From Capsicum annuum (taxonomy: Eukaryota > Streptophyta > Magnoliopsida > Solanales > Solanaceae): a stretch of DNA of 64,000 nucleotides. Made by a program: the position numbers and the translations under genes. The notes under the pieces were generated by a model, which had not been told where the DNA came from, did no database searches, and saw only the letters and a list, made by a program, of their open reading frames with translations. The stretch is taken from NCBI RefSeq assembly GCF_002878395.1, contig NC_061111.1, positions 29,045,844 to 29,109,843 on the forward strand, in the 5' to 3' direction. Positions 61,097-64,000 of the stretch are shown in pieces. Each line of letters opens with the position of its first letter. The stretch's first letter is position 1.

Positions 61097-61825
61097 ATGG
61101 AAGTAGCTGAGGTAATTATCGTGGGCGGTAATTATATGGGTGTGTGGGAGGAGGGTCCCAACTATTGGAAGTGAAAATCATCTAGCAAGGAGACAGTGCC
61201 CATCCCGCTGTGTCACAATGGTTCGTACGACGACATGGTTCGAAGCGTAATTGAGAGCAGAGAATTAGATTGCGAGCCAAAGAACGTTGTGATTAGTTAT
61301 GTAATGAATGGGCGGGGTAAAATACATCCCACGTTCATAAATAATGATCGACATGTGTCGTTATACATCCATAAATAATGATCGACATATGTCGTTATAC
61401 ATGTTGGATGTCGCTGCTGATGACTCTAGGCCATTATTGAGGAAAAATATCGTCTAGGGGTCTCCGACAATTCCACTACCACAACCAACAATCGATGAAC
61501 ATCATTTATTTAAAGATGAGAGTTTGGATGCTTATCCAATGGATTCGGAAGATCATTCAATGGAATTGAAAGATTTAATTTTCTCTGAAGAAGAGGGAGA
61601 AGAGTGCGGATTGGGAGCACAAACCAACAACACCTTCTTTGATGGAACTAATTTTCAGCTAAATTAAATATTTAGCAACAAAAAAAAATTGAAATTATTG
61701 CTGGACGTAGCAGCTGTGAGAAATTCTTTTGATTATGCTACATTGAAGAGCTGCGGCAAATTCCTCAAGGTGAAATGTGTTTGTCCTAGTTGCGTGTGGA
61801 TGTTACAGGCAAAGAAGGAGGGTCC
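61097..61825 (+). pseudogene. Mutator-like (MuDR) transposase N-terminus, broken
   Basis: The ATG at 61,097 opens MEVAEVIIVGGNYMGVWEEG, then a TGA near 61,169, then PIPLCHNGSYDDMVRSVIES and VVISYVMNGRGKIHPTFINN, the N-terminal region of plant MuDR-type transposases. A 34-bp segment, ATAAATAATGATCGACAT..., is duplicated in tandem (61,337 and 61,371), which shifts the frame. Homology resumes with YMLDVAADDSRPLL and later KLLLDVAAVRNSFDYATLKS plus CGKFLKVKCVCPSCVWMLQA near 61,690-61,800, the MuDR DNA-binding domain with its paired cysteines. The catalytic part and SWIM zinc finger are missing. It is either a truncated MULE or a captured piece of one. Confidence 0.7.
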
Positions 61826-62140
61826 AGCATAACCATAACCTTCTCCTTCTCCGTAACGACCTAAATCGTCTCTTCTATGGTCTAGGACAAGACAGGGAGC
61901 ACTGTCATTGCGAACTCCGACGTATCGGCCGTTTTTTACGGACGATTGTGGAGCGGCTCAACATGGAGCCCAAGGAGATGATCACCCCCGCCATCCCCTT
62001 AGTTTAGGTTTAAATTTTTATTTTTTTTTTTGTTTTAAGTTCATTGCAATGAGAAGTTTTCTTGGTTAGGAATATGTTAGATAAAAGCTTCTTTATATTG
62101 CTGTTTTTGCTCGTCTTTTGGTGTACATATGGTTCTACAC
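61826..62140. other. GC-richer stretch of unknown origin
   Basis: 61,830-62,005 is less AT-rich than its surroundings and open on the plus strand, ending ERLNMEPKEMITPAIPLV before TAG. I recognise no family. It directly follows the Mutator-like fragment and could be captured or 3' element sequence. Confidence 0.3.
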
Positions 62141-62565
62141 CATTGCAATGAAGTATGAATGAAGTATCTTTGTTTCCTACATTTGTTTCCTCTTTAATTT
62201 TATAATTTTGTTCTTGTTTAAATTTTTGCAATTTTTTCTGTTAGAAGATGAATTAAACGGTTGTGAGATGTGAAAATTAATTCATATATGATAATGAAAA
62301 ACGAATCTGGTCTATCCGTGGTTATTTTGTATTAAATATGGTGCCAAACCATTGCAATGAACTTATGAATGAAGTATTTTCATGTTTCCTGTATTTGTCT
62401 CCACTTTAATTTTACAATTTTCTTCTTTTTTGAATTTTTGCAATTTACCCTATTAGAAGATGAACGAAATAGTTGTCAGATGTCAAAATTAATTCATATA
62501 TACTAATGGAAAACGAATCTAGTCTATTCACGATTATTTTGATTTATACAAAATTAAATGTAAAG
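62141..62565. repeat. Tandem duplication, about 208-bp unit, two copies
   Basis: CCATTGCAATGAAGTATGAA at 62,141 and CCATTGCAATGAACTTATGA at 62,349 start two similar units. Each continues with GTTTCCT, CTTTAATTTTA, GAATTTTTGCAATTT-like words and AAAACGAATCTGGTCTAT. Confidence 0.8.
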
Positions 62566-62734
62566 TCGATGTAGTTTATTATTTACGGAGCTCAATATCT
62601 ATGCGCGAACATCTACATAATCGATGCATTCCATTGTGAGGTCTATCGATTGTGTCCAGTGTATATCATAGATTGTAAGTCTTGTCAATAATATACTGTA
62701 CTGGTTTATTGTCCGTAGTAGCATACTTGAAAAA

Positions 62735-63690
62735 AAAGGAAATAATTAGTTAATCAAAAAATAAATAATTAAATTTTATGCTATTAAAGGATCTTAAACA
62801 CGTCATGTGATCGTATGAGAGTCCACATAAATTATAGAAGGTGATCAAGGATATGTAAGGATGGACTGCGGATGAACAAATGAATTCCTCACAACATACT
62901 TGTGCTTTGGTAAACATTGCCCTAAGGATATTGGTTGTTCAACCACAACTCATCATCTCACACATCTTTGATCAACACTTTTAATTTACATGGACTCTCA
63001 TAAGATCACATGACTTGTTTAGGCTCATTCGATTGCATAAAATTCAATTACTTATTATTTTGTTAATTAAATAATCCTTTTCAAAATATGTGCTAGTCAC
63101 GATCTATAATTATGTGTCCTAGTCTAGTACATTTATTAATGAAGTTATCCACTATATATGCTAGACTATGCTTAGTTATGTACTCGACCTGATATAGGCT
63201 AGCATAGACTTTAAACTACTTCCACAATTAAATAACTAGATTATGATATTTAATCATAGACCATGACTAGCACATATTTTGAGAAGGATTAATTAATTAA
63301 TAGAATAATAAATAATTGGATATTATGCAATTAAATGAGCCTAAACAAGTCATGTTGTTGTATGAGAGTCCACATAAATTGAAAGTGGTGATCAAAGATG
63401 TTAGATAATGAGTTGTGGTTGAACAACATTCTCCATAACATACTTGTGCTTTGGGTAAACATTTGCCCCAAGCATGTTTGTTGTTCATCCACTACCCATT
63501 CTCACACATCTTTAATCACGTTATCCAATTTACGTGGACTCTCATACGATCACATGACTTGTTCAAGCTCCATTAATTGCATAAAATCCAATTATTTATT
63601 ATTTTATGAATTAAATAATCCTTCTCAAAATATGTACTAGTTATGGTCTATGAATATGTATCATCGTCTAGTGATGTTATTAAGGAATTA
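62735..63690. repeat. Tandem pair of palindromic units, about 547-bp period
   Basis: Palindrome P1 (about 62,740-63,075): CGTATGAGAGTCCACATAAA near 62,812 pairs with TTTACATGGACTCTCATAAG near 62,987. Palindrome P3 (about 63,068-63,293): TCAAAATATGTGCTAGTCAC pairs with TGACTAGCACATATTTTGAG. P1 then recurs (about 63,300-63,620) and P3 begins again at about 63,612 (TCTCAAAATATGTACTAGTT). GTATGAGAG occurs at 62,813 and 63,360, 547 bases apart. Confidence 0.75.
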
Positions 63691-63889
63691 GCTCTTAGTT
63701 TATGCTAGAAGGTCTATCTATGCGGTGCATCATCTACCAAACTCATGAGAAGGCATCAATTATAAATAAGGTCTATGAAACTAGTCCAGCAGTAACAAAA
63801 ATCTATATATCATATTTTTACAACGGTAATAAATGACACGTTAAATCACATCCAACAGTAATATCTCACTTTTTCCTTCTATAAAAGAA

Positions 63890-64000
63890 AGTCTATTTTT
63901 GTGTTAACACTCTCATTTTTTTTACCTTAATTTTTGTTAAAAACTATAATGTCTCAAACATCCCAAACATCAAATACAAAAGTGTCCTACATATGTCGTT
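63890..64000 (+). CDS. Possible start of a gene cut by the window edge
   Basis: TATAAAAG at 63,890-63,897 is followed 52 bases later by an ATG (63,949) that stays open for the 17 codons to the edge (MSQTSQTSNTKVSYICR). TATA box, short AT-rich leader and ATG are arranged as in plant genes, but no family can be named from 17 residues. Confidence 0.3.

Noticed and set aside
1..64000. Endogenous pararetrovirus copies
   Set aside because: All reverse transcriptases found are explained by gypsy, copia or LINE order of domains. No movement-protein or coat-protein context was seen.

Overview
This window is nuclear DNA of a flowering plant, most likely a nightshade (Solanaceae). It holds an intronless polyphenol oxidase gene of the Solanaceae type, LTR families typical of nightshade genomes, a Tat-lineage Ty3/gypsy element with a second RNase H, and many AT-rich MITEs. 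Capsicum or Solanum fits best, but the genus cannot be proven by reading alone. There is no bacterial-style gene organisation, no rRNA, no tRNA I could recognise, and no CRISPR array.

Layout. 1-2,235: decayed LTR. 3,800-5,690: polyphenol oxidase (PPO), the only near-complete host gene, with TATA box and poly(A) signal but one internal frameshift. 7.0-8.1 kb: scraps of a coiled-coil reading frame and of a LINE. 8.76-13.6 kb: a probable broken gene with a DUF1985-like coding exon, whose inferred intron is full of minisatellites and split by a 2.4-kb solo-LTR-like insertion. 13.7-23.4 kb: a Tat-lineage Ty3/gypsy element on the minus strand, with 5' LTR, primer-binding region, gag-pol full of stops, and 3' tandem arrays; no 3' LTR was found. 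23.7-29.0 kb: a Stowaway-like MITE, another decayed LTR and a hAT-type MITE. 30.2-30.8 kb: two unrelated host exons on opposite strands (Rab GDI-like and DnaJ-like), both with splice signals. 31.3-34.4 kb: the 3' half of a Ty1/copia element. 34.9-35.5 kb: a LINE tail. 36.7-47.9 kb: Helitron termini around an AT-rich satellite region that received a nearly full-length dead LINE. 48.4-58.1 kb: microsatellite, a degraded chromovirus-type gypsy element (itself hit by a truncated LINE and a hAT MITE with perfect target duplication), then the 5' half of a second copia element. 58.2-64.0 kb: foldback and other MITEs, a Mutator-like transposase N-terminus, tandem and palindromic repeats, and possibly the start of another gene at the right edge.

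The genes do not form a pathway. PPO is a plastid-targeted defence and browning enzyme gene sitting between inverted LTR remnants. Nearly everything else is transposable-element sediment, with clear relative ages: LINE into Helitron, LINE and MITE into gypsy, LTR into minisatellite. The most noteworthy spots are the adjacent captured-looking exons near 30.5 kb, the PPO frameshift, the composite Helitron, and the paired palindromes near 63 kb. All homology calls come from reading motifs by eye; no database search was run.
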